This document shows positions 21,936-33,798 of a stretch of 64,000 nt of DNA, piece by piece. The DNA lies in assembly GCA_011037195.1 (NCBI GenBank), contig JAAEAF010000128.1:248001-312000 (forward strand), in the 5' to 3' direction. How positions within the stretch are numbered: the stretch's first letter is position 1; each line of letters begins with the position of its first letter. Origin of the DNA: Triatoma infestans (taxonomy: Eukaryota; Arthropoda; Insecta; Hemiptera; Reduviidae). The notes under the pieces are model-generated. The model had not been told where the DNA came from. It was given only the letters and a program-made list of their open reading frames with translations, and made no database searches. Position numbers and translations under genes: made by a program.

Positions 21936-22980
21936 ATCTCAAAACATGTATTGCTCATGAAAACCCAATTTCTAAAAATGCTGTGATATTATTTATTTGC
22001 CTTTATACATCAGTTACAATATAATAGGCACGTAAAAAATAAAAAAACTTATTCCAGTATAAGACACCACCTACAAAAATGTACGGCTGTGATCATTGAC
22101 AATGAACTTTAATCAATAATGCAAACAAACAAAAACTCACTAGTATACTTTACTTATAATTTACTTTACAGGTATAATTACTTATAATCGTACAGCTAGG
22201 GATGTCTCAAGTCGAACTGTGCCAGAAACCCCGCATGACACAGCAAGGCCGATTATCACTTCCTAATGTAACCCAGTTTCAGGCAGGCGTCATTACAAAA
22301 CAGCCTGTGTTACCCATTGGCTGCAAACCTCTATGGGCACGGTACGCTTGACACCCTGTTTTAAGAGAGTGTATCTCTGAAGTTACCCCTGCGGTAACAT
22401 GGGAAGCATGTTACTAGCACCCCACACGCCATAGCTGATCACTAAGATATGTCATCCACATTCGTAGAATGTTGAACCTCATGAGTAGAATGTAGAACAC
22501 CTAGTGGATAGGAAACCCTTAGCGGTGAGTAAGTGAGAATGTGCTCGTAACTAGGCTTTGCGCAAAACTGGTACTTCCGAAAAACAGTAATTAAAATAAC
22601 GTACTAGTGTAGAAATAAATGCTTGGAAAACCTCTTCTGTATCACTAGATAGTAATAAGGATTCCCACTTCTCATAATGGAGTAGTAAGTCATAATGGAG
22701 TGAAAAGATACTCCTCTTTCATTAATTTTATCCAGGTAATGTGTACATTTTTTTCTCTTACTTCAGGTAGCTGATCAAAATAAATTTCAATTGGCCGAGA
22801 TGATTACTTACATGATAATTCTTTACATCAACTTGACACTGATCTAAATTAATATTTGTAACAATATTATCTTTTAACCTAGTACATTCACTAATAGCAA
22901 TAAAAAAACCATAACTATAGCAAATATTTTTGAAAACTAAGACTTACTTATTAGTAGCTAAAATATCAATATTAAAATCT
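21936..22980. other. Unassigned DNA, partly GC-richer
   Basis: 22195-22570 is noticeably GC-richer than its surroundings and has no long reading frame. It could be a repeat or the 5' untranslated part of the LINE that follows, but I have no second copy to compare. The rest is AT-rich with nothing recognised. Confidence 0.4.
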
Positions 22981-23179
22981 CAGCTAAAGTAACAGCTGGG
23001 CCATCTCATCTTCGATCTCATACTGAAATATCTTCCCCAGCTTCTGCAGACATCACAACAAACCTCACCTCTTTTATCAACAATTTGAAAAATCTCCTAA
23101 CGCCCCTAATTTCTCACAGCAGTAGTCAACAGACTACTTCCTTAATTCCCTTCTATGGCTCACACACAACATTCTGCTT

Positions 23180-23870
23180 AACACCTTAACTATCCTGCTA
23201 CGGAACGCCAACGGACTAACTTCACGGTGACATGAACTGACATCCTTTTCCATGGGAGAAGTATCGACATTGCATTGACACAGACACACACTTCACAAGT
23301 AGATCATACTTCTATATAAACGACTATGTAACTTATAGAACCGACCACCTAGACAATACTGCTCACGGTGGGACAGCCATACTAATTAGACAACCATACA
23401 ACACAACCACATTCCTAGTAATTCAACTAACTTTATGCAATCCACAACCATTACTCTAATCAGTGATCCTTTCCAATATACAATTTCTGCTGTGTACTGC
23501 CAACCTAATCATTCAATCAATCAAGAACAATTTCAACATTTCTTCCAATCCCTATGATGCCATTTCCTTTGCGGTGGCGATTACAATGCGAAGCATCCAC
23601 AATGGGGAAGAGGGTAACAAATCCTCATGGCGTAACCTTCCTCAATACCACATGTACCAACAGACTCACTACTCTTTCTCCTAATCATTCCACATACTGG
23701 CCAACATTTTTGACAAAGTTCCCGACCGTCTTGACTTCTTTATCTGTTCCTCGCTTTCCAATTGGACACCCAAAGAGTAAAGGATCTCTCTTCCGACCAC
23801 AGCCCTGTCCTACTGATCCTAGATGTACAACCTATACCCATTCCACGTAGACCCACTCTAATTAACGGCC
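23180..23870 (+). pseudogene. LINE apurinic endonuclease domain, broken
   Basis: Pieces in order: LLRNANGLTSR, THFTSRSYFYINDYVTYRTD, TAHGGTAILIR, then FLCGGDYNAKHPQWGSRVTN (the GDFNAKH-type catalytic stretch read across frames) and TTTNRLTTLSPNHSTYWPT. The catalytic Glu after the first strand is lost or changed. Frameshifts lie near 23240, 23450 and 23560. Confidence 0.78.
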
Positions 23871-24419
23871 CAGTCGACTGGACACTCTTCCGTTCTACGC
23901 TAGAAAAAAACTCGATTTACAGACTTGACTGAAAACTCCACAAGGGGTAGATGGCAAGGTTAATGACTTCACTGTTGCAATTCAACGAAGCTAATGGAAG
24001 TCAACAACCTACATACATCCTTCGACAACAACTCTACCAGCTTACAGTTTACCACTCTATATCCGTACTCTAATACAGCCAAAAGACGAGCTAGACATCA
24101 GTGGCAAAACTACAGATATCCAACAAACAAACGAACATTGAACAGACTAACTAGACAGCTTAAGATAGAATTACAGAAATACTATAATGACAGACATGCA
24201 GACTAGACGGAACAACTTACGTTAGAAAATAAATCTCTATGGTCTGCCATGTGGACAGTATTAAAGTACAAGCAGGCTTCATCCCCACTACGTCAGGATA
24301 AAATGGTTCTTGGGCCAAATCCGACGAAGAGAAATCCAACTTATTCGCAAGCTATCTGTCAAATACATTCACACCACATACTGATTTACTAGATCAGTAA
24401 CAGAAGTCAACAGTCGACT

Positions 24420-25790
24420 GAACACTCCACTCCAACTTAGTTTGCCACCTAAACCTTTTAGCCCAGCAGATCTACTACATGAAGTTCATAGACTACCAAA
24501 CAAATCGCCCGGCTATGACCTAATAACCCCAAAAATACTAAAACTCTGTTCTCAGAACTACATACTTTCCCGTCCTATGGAAATTTTCCGTTATCAAAAT
24601 GATATGCAAACCAATAAAAACTGCCACCAATATTACTTCCTACAGATCGATCAGCTTGCTGCCAATCCTTTCCAAACTCCTCGAAAAGCTTCTCCTTAAA
24701 AGACTGTATCCTCTAGTCCTAAAACAAAATATAATTCCGGATCATCAGTTTGGATTTCGGAGACAACATTCTGCTACACATCAGGTGCTTAGAGTTGTGA
24801 ACGCTACCGCCACCTCCCTCGAGCGGAAGCAGTATAGCCCGAGTATTTTCCTAGATGTCGCTCAGGCGTTTGACAGAGTATGGCACGAGGGCCTGCTGGT
24901 AAGCTGAGGGATATCCTTCCTCATACTTACTTCCTTATCCTAAAATCATATCTGCAAGACGATATTTCAGGGTAAGCTGTGGAACAGCAGAATCCTGTAT
25001 ACAGTTGAGTAGAGCTGGTGTTCCCCAAAGCAGTATCCTTGTACACCTTATAGAGAGCAGATATTCCGCAGGATCGAAATCTCATCACATCTACCTTTGC
25101 GGACGATACCACAATACTGTCCCTTCATCTCGACCCTGTTATTGCTGTCAGGGCTCTCCAGACGCACCTCGACCAACTCCAGACCTGGTTAGTTAAGTGG
25201 CGAATCAAAATTAATCCAAACAAATCAAAGTACATACTATTTACGCTTCGACGAAAAATCCTACCCCCTGTATACATTAACCAAATCCCTATTCCATCAG
25301 TTAACAATGTACGTTACCTTGGACTATACCTGGACAGACAATTAACATGGAATCCACATACCAGACTGAAAAGACGAGAAGCTAACCGATGCTATAAACT
25401 TCTCGCAAGGCTCAAAGACAGACGATCAAAACTAAACTTAAACAACAAAAGAATTTTTTATCTGCTGTTACTAATTTGGGGTCATACGGTATTGAAATAT
25501 GGGGATCGACTAAACGTTCAAACTCCCAACGCATCCAATCCTTGCAGTCGAAAATTCTTCGGAAAATCCTTAATGCTCCATTTTTTATATCGAACCTCAC
25601 TATCCACAATGACCTGAACATTCCTTTTGTCAACGATCCAGCGAAATCTCGATTCCTCAAATTCCATTCCTCTACAACAGCTCATTCCAATTCTCTAATA
25701 GAACAGCTCTCCTGTCCTACAATACCAGGTAATTCCCTAAGGAGACTGAAGAGGAGATGGCCTCGCTATCTACTATTGTCAGGACAGTGA
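24420..25790 (+). pseudogene. LINE reverse transcriptase, broken
   Basis: RT blocks: FSPADLLHEVHRLPNKSPGY, then YRSISLLPILSKLLEKLLLK, DHQFGFRRQHSATHQVLRVV and SIFLDVAQAFDRVWHEGLL (first catalytic Asp). Next come a diverged GVPQSS block, STFADDTTILS (the FADD catalytic box, about 25097), KWRIKINPNKSKYILFTLR and VRYLGLYLDRQLTWNPH. The thumb continues with WGSTKRSNSQRIQSLQSKIL and RRLKRRWPRYLL. At least four frame changes are visible. Confidence 0.85.
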
Positions 25791-25931
25791 AATAATGTTC
25801 CATGATAACGGAGTGTCACCACTGGTTGGCTTCTCCAATCTAACTTCCTGTTACTATATTAGCTATCACCATATTTATTTGTTGTAACTATTGTTAGAGT
25901 TGTAAATTTCAACAAAATAAAATAAAAAAAA

Positions 25932-26393
25932 TCTCTCAAGATCCACACAGCCTTTTGCACAGTTTTACTAATGTAATTAAATAAATTATCAATAATATTA
26001 ACATACATATCACAGTCGGTTTTAGGTAGGCGGTATATAATTATGATATTTTCAATTTCGATAGCAGTTATTCACAATTGATTCTGCCGATAAAAAGTTG
26101 ACTCTCTCTAGAACTTTAAAATTGCAGCATTTTTTTTTACACAAATTCCACTATGTATAGCCTTGGCTTGACAGAAGGCAGAGGCCAGACAGTAGCCTCA
26201 GGGGACATACTTATCAATGTTATTTGTTACCAATAGCACGAATCCTTATAGGAAAGTATTATACATTGTATATTACGCGAATCTTTACAGTAAAATTACA
26301 GCAAAAATTTATATTTTCTCGGGTAGGTGAAGACATCTTGTGGCAATTTTTGTAAATATCGAAATGTAAATGCTGGGAGGTAGTGATATCTAG
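25932..26393. other. Spacer between LINE and gypsy element
   Basis: AT-rich DNA with no recognised gene. It ends in CTAG (26390-26393), the left target duplication of the gypsy element. Confidence 0.5.
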
Positions 26394-26732
26394 TGTAATG
26401 GTTGTGGGAGGAGATGTTGGTTGTGGATGTTGATGGATAAATAACACCTCAATATCGGTATAAGATATATAATTGATATATATGTATACGACTGACTGCC
26501 AAGGACTGTATACTTTACACTACAAGAACTGAACAGACAGACTGACGTGGCTAAACGATATGTACAATTGAAGTGTAGACTGTGAACAGAATTTATTATT
26601 CCTTTTGACTCTGTCTCTCGTATATATATACACTCGCCGAACCCTCTCCTCTCTCTGTGCGCGAGGGGCTGTTTTTGAGTGATGGGGGTTCACTCGCTAG
26701 AGTGGATGAGTGGTGGGGGTTCACTACCCCTA
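26394..26732 (-). repeat. Gypsy 3' LTR
   Basis: This LTR is almost identical to 33799-34133. Its inner boundary has lost the expected terminal CA (the plus strand reads CCCCTAAAG instead of CCCCTACA). It carries a short AT-rich insertion near 26590 relative to the other LTR. Confidence 0.92.
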
Positions 26733-28845
26733 AAGATTTTTGATAAATATCACAATTATAGAACTAGATAATTAATAAACAAATATGATGTAAAAAGATG
26801 CAGAATAAAATTTAAAAATTAATACATATTTAAAATAATTGATTGAAAATTATATAATTGATTGATGATCATATGAACGATTTATATTTATGATATATTG
26901 AATGATTTATATATGACATGATATAATAAAATATATATATATATCTATACATTTTTTTTTTTTTTTTTTTTGTAAACACACATATTTATTTATATACAAT
27001 TGTTTCTAGGAACCTTAATAATTTGTGTGTTTAGGCAAATTAATTAAATAGAAAGGAATGTTGGAAAAGGAAGAAAATAAATTTGTTAAAGTAACAAAAA
27101 AAAATACATTCGTGGAATAAAATATTATGTTTGTTTTGTGTTTGTAGACGAATTAAATTACTTTCTTTTTTTTGCTTCCAACAGGGTTGGAGTTGTCATA
27201 CGCTGTCTTATAAATCAAGGTGCAATGATTTAATGTATTTGTTTTAGTTAATTTCTGAATCAACGGTGCAATGATGATTTTATTTTCTAAATCTGTTTTA
27301 TGCATCATGTTGTACGAAGAAGTTTGTTTTATGCATTATGTTGTACGAAGAAGTTTGTCTTATGCATTATGTTGTACGAAGAAGTTTGTTTTATGCATTA
27401 TGTTGTACGAAGAAGTTTGTTTTATGCATTATGTTGTACGAAGAAGTTTGTTTTATGCATTATGTTGTACGAAGAAGTTTGTTTTATGCATTATGTTGTA
27501 CGAAGAAGTTTGTCTTATGCATTAACGAAGAAGTTTGTTTTATGCATTATGTTGTACGAAGAAGTTTTGATAAAAACGTTTGCTTAATTTATGTAAACTT
27601 AATATTAATTTATAAATAATGGACGAAATCGATTTCTTGCGAGCAGGAATGCAGGAATGCTCAGCTAGGATACGGCCGGGATATGGGTAAGAGCTCATAA
27701 ATATTTAATTAATATTTCGAAGGTCGATGAATATCTGCAGATTATGTCGACAGAATTCGAAGTGCTAAAGCTAGATAGATTAAGCGAATATTTTGTTAGT
27801 GGTAAACAAGTATTATATTAGTATCATAAAATATATATATATGAATGTATATGGCCATTTGAAAGAAAATTATTTAGTTGGGGTGTTGATTTTAATAACC
27901 CTTCAAGGTACATGTGACAATAAACAATTAAAAGTGAAAGTAGCTAGGGTTTTACCAGGTGCAGAAAGATATCTCCTTTTATTAGTACTTCCATTGTTCG
28001 GCAATTCCTTGAAGATTAAAATTTCCCAATTGAAAATCCTTTCCTATTGAATGTGGCTGGAATTCCTTCCTAATGTTAGTTGGCTATGCTTATTGTTATT
28101 TCACCCTTTTGTCGACGTTTCTATTCTATTAAACAAGAAGCAAATAAATGAAGTATATCTAAGAATTAAGGGTTTTTACCTGTTTTGTCGGCGTTGAGAC
28201 AATGCTGTGGAGGTTGTATTCCTTTTTTATAAATTTTCCAGTATTTTAATCCTGCAATAAAGTTTAGCATTGTACGGTTGCTAAATTCCCGTATTGTTTG
28301 TTTCTCTAAAATAAGAAAAGTATTAACAATTGCTCCTTATGACTCCTTTGTCGGTATCTAAATCTAAAATAAGAAATGTTTGGATTTGCTTTGTATCAAT
28401 GCATTAGTAAATGCTTTGTATGATTTCCTTTATGACCTAAAATTCAATGTTTAAATAAATAGGGTGTTTAACCTAAAATTGTTAAGAATAAGAATGTATA
28501 TTATTTAAAATTAACAATAATTAAATGTATGATGATTGGGGTGTATGGCCTAAAATTGACCATAATCAATGTTCAATTCACACTAACGAAATTGTTTAAA
28601 TAAATAGGGTGTATGATCGAAAATTAAATGTTGAATTTGAAACGTGCATTGAAATGTTGAAATACAATTTTCAAAATGCCAGGGTGTATTTACTGAGATA
28701 TTATGTTGAATTTATTTAAAATTTTTAATTAAAATGTTTATGTTTGAATTTAAATTTTGAAATTAATTTTGAAATTTTTCCTTGGACTAGAGTATTGTCT
28801 CCTCCCAACACCAGGAAAATTTGTCTAAATTTTCCGAAAATGTTT
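26733..28845. other. Gypsy 3' non-coding region
   Basis: This region lies between the integrase stop and the 3' LTR. It contains AT-rich text, a poly(T) run of about 20 at 26952-26971, the 31-bp array (27300-27567) and no conserved frame. The minus strand has GTTGGGAGGAGACAATAC at about 28811-28794, which could be an original polypurine tract, while the sequence directly beside the LTR is not purine-rich. That would be explained if extra DNA entered between the tract and the LTR. Confidence 0.5.
27300..27567. repeat. 31-bp tandem repeat array, nine units
   Basis: Units start (ATGCAT...) at 27300, 27331, 27362, 27393, 27424, 27455, 27486, 27517 and 27542. All are 31 bp except the eighth, which lost six bases. 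Units differ by single substitutions only (a C/T in ATGCATCATG, TCTT versus TTTT). Because 31 is not a multiple of three, every plus frame cycles through the same 31-residue period and all three stay open. It lies in the non-coding stretch between gypsy pol and 3' LTR, so translation is not implied. Confidence 0.97.
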
Positions 28846-31800
28846 TTAAATTTTTGCCTTTCTTGGCCGTAGATTCATTTTATGTGTGTTTGTAGGTTTT
28901 TGTCGCAGATGTGCTTTTTTAATTTTGCTTAGATGCACTAATTTTCTTTCATTATCATTTAAGGTAATTAGTGCAGTCTGGTTGGAAAATATTTTGTAAA
29001 TTTGGTACGGGCCATGATATTTTTTTGTGAATTTTCCCGTGGGCGTAAAATTTTTTAAATAAACGTTATCCCCTACATAAAAATTTTGTTTTGAAACACT
29101 TTTATTATAATATTTTTCCCTTATTTGTTTGGCTTTTTCATTATTATTTTTTGCCTGTTGACGAACTTTTTGAATTTTTTCATATAGAAATTTTGTATGA
29201 ATGTTAAAATTTTGAATGTCTTTTTGTGGATAGTTTAGTATCCAGGGAAATTGAAATTTGGTACCAAAAACTAGTTCATGGGGGGTAAAGTTTGTGGATA
29301 CATTTTTCGTTGAGTTGTGTGCAGCTTTAATTAATGGCAGGTAATTATGCCAATTTTTGTCACTTTGGACATAGTGAGATATGTTATTGGCGATGTCTCT
29401 ATGAATTCTCTCTAATCGTCCATTTGACGCAGGGTGGTATGGCGTCGTGCACACTTTTTTAATTTTTAACAGTGCACAGATTTGGAGTAGGATGGTGGAC
29501 ATGAAATTGGTACCCAAATCTGTGAGTAGGTACTTTGGCGTGCCGTATCTGGTGAAGATATGGCTAACAATAATTTGAGCAATAGTCTCCCCTTTTTGGT
29601 TCGTAATTGGAAACATTTCCAAATAGCGGGAATATGACAAATTATTGTTAATATGTATTTGTATTCTTCGCCTGTTAGAATATTTGTTGATAGCTCTAGC
29701 GGTCCAACAACGTCAATTGAAATAGCTTGCCAAACATTAGTTGGCTCACTAAATGTGCCTATTGGTGGTTTATAGGCGTTGTCGGTTTTTCTAGTGGCGC
29801 AACTATGACACGTCTTGACATAGTTCTCCACGTCTTTGGTCATGTCAGGCCAGGAGAATTGAGTTTTTATGCGGTCATATGTTTTTTGTCTGCCATAATG
29901 ACCAGACAATGGGTTGTCATGATACAGCTGTAAAACTGTATCACGCATTTTGCTTGGAACAAGAATGTTGTTGTCCAGCACATTGATTAGAAGGCCTGAA
30001 TCATTTAATGCATAATTTTTTGATTGGGCTAGACGTCGGCATTGCTCATCTTCAGCTTGCTGCTGAGCTATTTCTAATAAGTCGATGGTTGGGTAATATT
30101 CTGGGGATATATCGGTGTTGATGCAGCCTATATATCTACTTAACGCATCTGCATGAGCGATGTTTTTAACCGATCTGTGTTCGATGTAGAAGTCGAACTC
30201 ACTTAATTTCAGTGACCATCTGTATAATTTAGAATGCGGGTCTTTTAAATTTTGAAGCCACTGCAGAGCTGAGTGGTCAGTTATTATTTTGAATTTGTAG
30301 CCGAAAATGATATATCTGTACTGTTTACAGCCAAAGAGAATGGCTAACAGTTCTCTTTCCGTAGTGCAGAGTCTTGTTTCAGTTTCAGACAGTACGCGGG
30401 ATGAAAAGGCTATTGGACGTTCTTCGCCGTTTATTTGATGGCTTAGAATTGCAGATATGCCAACGTTGCTCGCGTCCGTAGTCAATATGAATTCGTAATT
30501 ATAATTGGGGTATGCTAGAATCGGTGGGGAAATCAATTTTTGCTTTAGAATTTGAAATGCCGATGAACATTGAGAAGACCATACAAACTTGGTATTTTTC
30601 TTTGTTAAGTCTGTAAGGGGCTTGGCTATTTCCGAGAAATTATGAATGAATTTTCTGTAAAAACCTATAAATCCTAGAAATGCTCTGACGTCTTTTAATT
30701 TTTTCGGAATTGGATAGGTTTCTACAGCTTTTAACTTCTCGTAGAAACGCCTTTTTTGCTCAATGTATAGCCTAAATATTTGCATTCTTCTTTGAAGAAG
30801 CTACATTTATTTAGGTCTATACAAAGATTGCCCTTCTGTAATTGTGTGAGAATTTTTTGTGTAGATGTTAAATGTTCATGGAATGTTTTGCCGTGGAAAA
30901 TTAATATGTCGTCAATGAATGTGTGGCATATGTCACCCGTGTAACCCGATAAGAGTTTATCCATTAAACGCTGATATGATCCACTTGCGTTCTTTAAACC
31001 GAATGGAACAGATAAGAATTTGTATGTGCCGAATTGTGTTATGAATGTTGTTTTGTCTTGTGATGATTTGTCAAGTCTAATGGAGTGGAATGCGTTTGAG
31101 ATGTCGAGTGTTGTGAAGTATGTTGTATCATGTAATGTTGATAATATGTGTTGAATGTCTGGAAGAGGATAAATTTCAGATGTGGTGATTGCGTTTAATT
31201 TACGTAAATCAACCACGTATCTGTACTGTTTGCGTAACTGGGTGATGTGGTTTGGATCAACTTTTGTGTGATCCGCAGACTTCTTTTTAACAAGAATCAC
31301 GGGATGCGCCCAGTTACTCGTCGATGGTTCAATTATTCCTCTATCCAGATTATCTTGTATTAGTGCTTTCAGTATGGGGGCTTCTGAATGTGATAGTTTG
31401 TAAGGTTGACTGTGTACAGGCGGATGATTTTGTGTGTCTATGTGGTGTGTAATATCTGTAAATTTTGTTTTGTAATCTTTGTCATGAGTGAATGTGTCAT
31501 AGAATGGAGAAAATGTTTCAACAATTTTGTCTGCTTGTTGTGGAGAGAGATGAGTTAGTTTCTGGCGTAATTGTTGTTGAAAGGCTTGTAATTGTGTTTT
31601 TTGTTCGTGCGAGAGTTGTTGAATAGAATTTATGGTATGTTTGTTTGATGAGTTGTATGTCTCAGGGTTGTATTGAATGTGTGCTATTGGAAAATGTTTC
31701 GTGATGCAGATTTCATGTTGTGTTGTATTTATTAATGTTATGGCACAAGCATTGTTATGTACGTTAGTCAGTGTGTGGGGTAAGTAAATTCCAGTAGGCA

Positions 31801-32338
31801 GACTGTCATGTTGTGTCAATAGTATGGAACCGTCTGGAATTTTTGTATGTAGCGTGTAAGTATTGACGATGTGTGATCGTGCAGGAATTTTTATTTTGTG
31901 TCTGGTTGATAATGTTTCTGGTAAAGTTGTGTTTTGAATGTTGTTAATTGGTGATGTTGTGTTGTCTGTTAAGAATGGAATGACTGTTTTGTTTATGATT
32001 ATGTTTGAGTTTTTGAAATTAATAATGGCTTGAAATTTTGTTAGTAGGTCTCTCCCAATGATCATTTCAAATTCATTTTTCAGTTGGGCCACTATGAATT
32101 TACCTTGAATTTTTGTGTTTTGGCCTATGGATAATTGAATGTTTGACAGACCATAATTGGGGATAATCTGGTTTGTGATCGATTTTAAAATGATACCAGA
32201 TTTTTCGGGCCTCGATTTGACGTGACTGGCATCTATGAGCGAGTGTGAAGCACCCGTGTCGATCAGAGCTTTAACTTTTTTGTTTTTAATTTGGATGTCG
32301 ATTAATAAATTATTTGAATCGTTGAGTGCCGGGATCAA
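28846..32338 (-). pseudogene. Gypsy pol (protease, RT, RNase H, integrase) with two frameshifts
   Basis: Protease: VKALIDTGASHSLID and IIGRDLL. RT: HPVILVKKKS, YRYVVDLRKLNAITTSEIYP, LDISNAFHSIRLD (Asp), FLSVPFGLKNASGSYQRLMD and TFIDDILIF (YXDD box). RNase H: FILTTDASNVGISAILSHQI, TERELLAILFGCKQYRYIIF, ITDHSALQWL and HADALSR. Integrase: H-H-C-C zinc domain (HDNPLSGHYGRQKTY, CHSCATRK), SIDVVGPL, LLTDLGTNFMS, HPASNGRLERIHRDI (DDE triad present), and a GPY/F module KKYHGPYQIYKIF. The frame breaks once after GYTLSKKGV (about 30745) and once in the integrase core (about 29645). All catalytic residues remain, so decay is recent. Confidence 0.92.
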
Positions 32339-32373
32339 GACCGTGGTAGCCGTTCGTGAAAACGGCTGAGCGC

Positions 32374-33621
32374 CTAATCGTTTTTTGCATTATTAAACCA
32401 GCATGCCTTCGCAGTATGCCCTCGTTTTTCGCATATCTGGCATGTTGGCGGAACCCATCTATTCGACATATTGCCAGTATTAAATTTGTTATTATTATTA
32501 TTATTATTGCTGTTATTATTACTATTATTATTATTGTTGGGCATTTGTTTTTTGAAATAGGGCCTACTTTGCCTGAAGGTACGATGGTCTGGCTTAAATT
32601 GTGGCTTTTTGCCAAAATTAGTGCGCGCTTGTTTGTTATTATTATTAAAATTATTATTTTTGTTGTTGCAGTCGCGGTTCCAGTGGTTGCTTTGACAAAA
32701 TTTACAAGGCGAAGGTGGTTTAGAAATAGAAACTCGCCTTCTTTTATTTTTCACGACTTGAAATTTTTGTGTGCATTCTGAGTTCCAATGGACGCCGGAA
32801 CAATGTTTGCATGGCGATGGCGGTTTGTCAGAAGACTGTATTGGCGAATCTGCCTTTTTAATGGCAAATATCGAACCTTGAGGTTCTGCACTTTGTATGT
32901 CCCTGAGGGCTGTTGCATAAGTTTGAGCCTCATCAAGGTTTTTGGGGGGTTTAATTTGGACTTGGGCCTTCATGGAACTTGGAAGTGATTTTATGAAGGT
33001 GTCCGTTGTTAGCCGCTCAACTAGATACTGTAACGTTTGTAACGGGTTTTGTTGAGCTTTGAATAAGAGAGATGTGGCAATGTGCTTTATTCTGTCAGCA
33101 AAAGCTTCCAGAGTTTCTGATGGATTTTGTTGCAAGCTCGTTATTTGCTGCAACAATACCACGGGCGTTTTTTCTTTTTTAAATCTGGCAATTAGACTTT
33201 CCGTTGCTAGTCGGTATGTTAAAATGACGTTATCATTTGTACACTGGGTTTTAAAAGTGTCAAAGAAAATTTTTGCCGCACCTGTTAATTTTAAAATTAG
33301 GATTTCCAGTTTGTCGGCTTCTGACCATCCCGAAATCGCACTATAATTATTAATTTGGTCTATGAAGGAATTTATGTCGCTATTATGGGAACCGTCGAAA
33401 ACTGGTAAATTATTTATCATTTGCAAGTTCCGGATGTTTACGGGATTTGGAGCGTTGCACTTGTTTAGGAGGTACGCGATTGCTTCATCAGCAGATTTTT
33501 GTTGGCCATCGATTGTGTAGGTAGACATGATTTTTGATAGTCTTTCTTTTAAAATTAACAAATTGCCACTTGTGGAAAGATTATGTTGTTTTAATTTTTG
33601 AATAATTTCGGCTCTTTTCAT
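32374..33621 (-). CDS. Gypsy gag polyprotein, intact reading frame
   Basis: 415 residues, uninterrupted. The N-terminus (MKRAEIIQKLKQHNLSTSGN...LKERLSKIM) resembles a SAP-like DNA-binding helix pair. The middle is a capsid-like region (WSEADKLEILILKLTGAAKI, then RLATESLIARFKKEKTP, LEAFADRIKHIATSLLF). The C-terminus has three zinc knuckles: CKHCSGVHWNSEC and CKFCQSNHWNRDC (both C-x2-C-x3-H-x4-C, one residue shorter than canonical) and CQICEKRGHTAKAC (canonical C-x2-C-x4-H-x4-C). A long Asn-rich run coded by AAT/AAC repeats lies between the second and third. It overlaps the pol frame by about 35 bases (32374-32338), suggesting frameshift translation. Function is RNA packaging and particle assembly. 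Confidence 0.9.
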   Translation of the reverse strand: MKRAEIIQKLKQHNLSTSGNLLILKERLSKIMSTYTIDGQQKSADEAIAYLLNKCNAPNPVNIRNLQMINNLPVFDGSHNSDINSFIDQINNYSAISGWSEADKLEILILKLTGAAKIFFDTFKTQCTNDNVILTYRLATESLIARFKKEKTPVVLLQQITSLQQNPSETLEAFADRIKHIATSLLFKAQQNPLQTLQYLVERLTTDTFIKSLPSSMKAQVQIKPPKNLDEAQTYATALRDIQSAEPQGSIFAIKKADSPIQSSDKPPSPCKHCSGVHWNSECTQKFQVVKNKRRRVSISKPPSPCKFCQSNHWNRDCNNKNNNFNNNNKQARTNFGKKPQFKPDHRTFRQSRPYFKKQMPNNNNNSNNNSNNNNNNNKFNTGNMSNRWVPPTCQICEKRGHTAKACWFNNAKND

Positions 33622-33798
33622 AAAAATGAAGTCGAAATTTTAAAAATATGAAATATACAAATAGATGTTACAAAAAATAGCGGAAATAAAATATTTAAAA
33701 GTGTAAAACTAAAATGAATAATAATTAAAAAAAATAATAGAAATTTATATCTTACCTTTTAATGAGAAATGGCTGGGTTTCGATAGCGCTGCCACCAA

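Larger units (their letters stand above)
22981..25930 (+). mobile_element. Jockey-like non-LTR retrotransposon (LINE), decayed
   Basis: The end of an ORF1-like region is followed by an apurinic endonuclease, a reverse transcriptase and a C-terminal thumb region, all on the plus strand. It ends with a short 3' UTR and an A-rich tail (AAAATAAAATAAAAAAAAT, about 25913-25932). There is no RNase H after the RT, consistent with jockey-group elements. Reading frames are broken by at least six shifts or stops. The 5' end is not defined. Confidence 0.82.

Noticed and set aside
27271..27619. Three overlapping 84-95 residue plus-strand proteins with a 31-residue period
   Set aside because: They are the three frames of one non-coding 31-bp tandem array; openness follows from the unit having no stop.
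32356..32781. Plus-strand 141-residue frame rich in Ile
   Set aside because: It is antisense to the intact gypsy gag, produced by the AAT/ATT repeats of its Asn-rich run.
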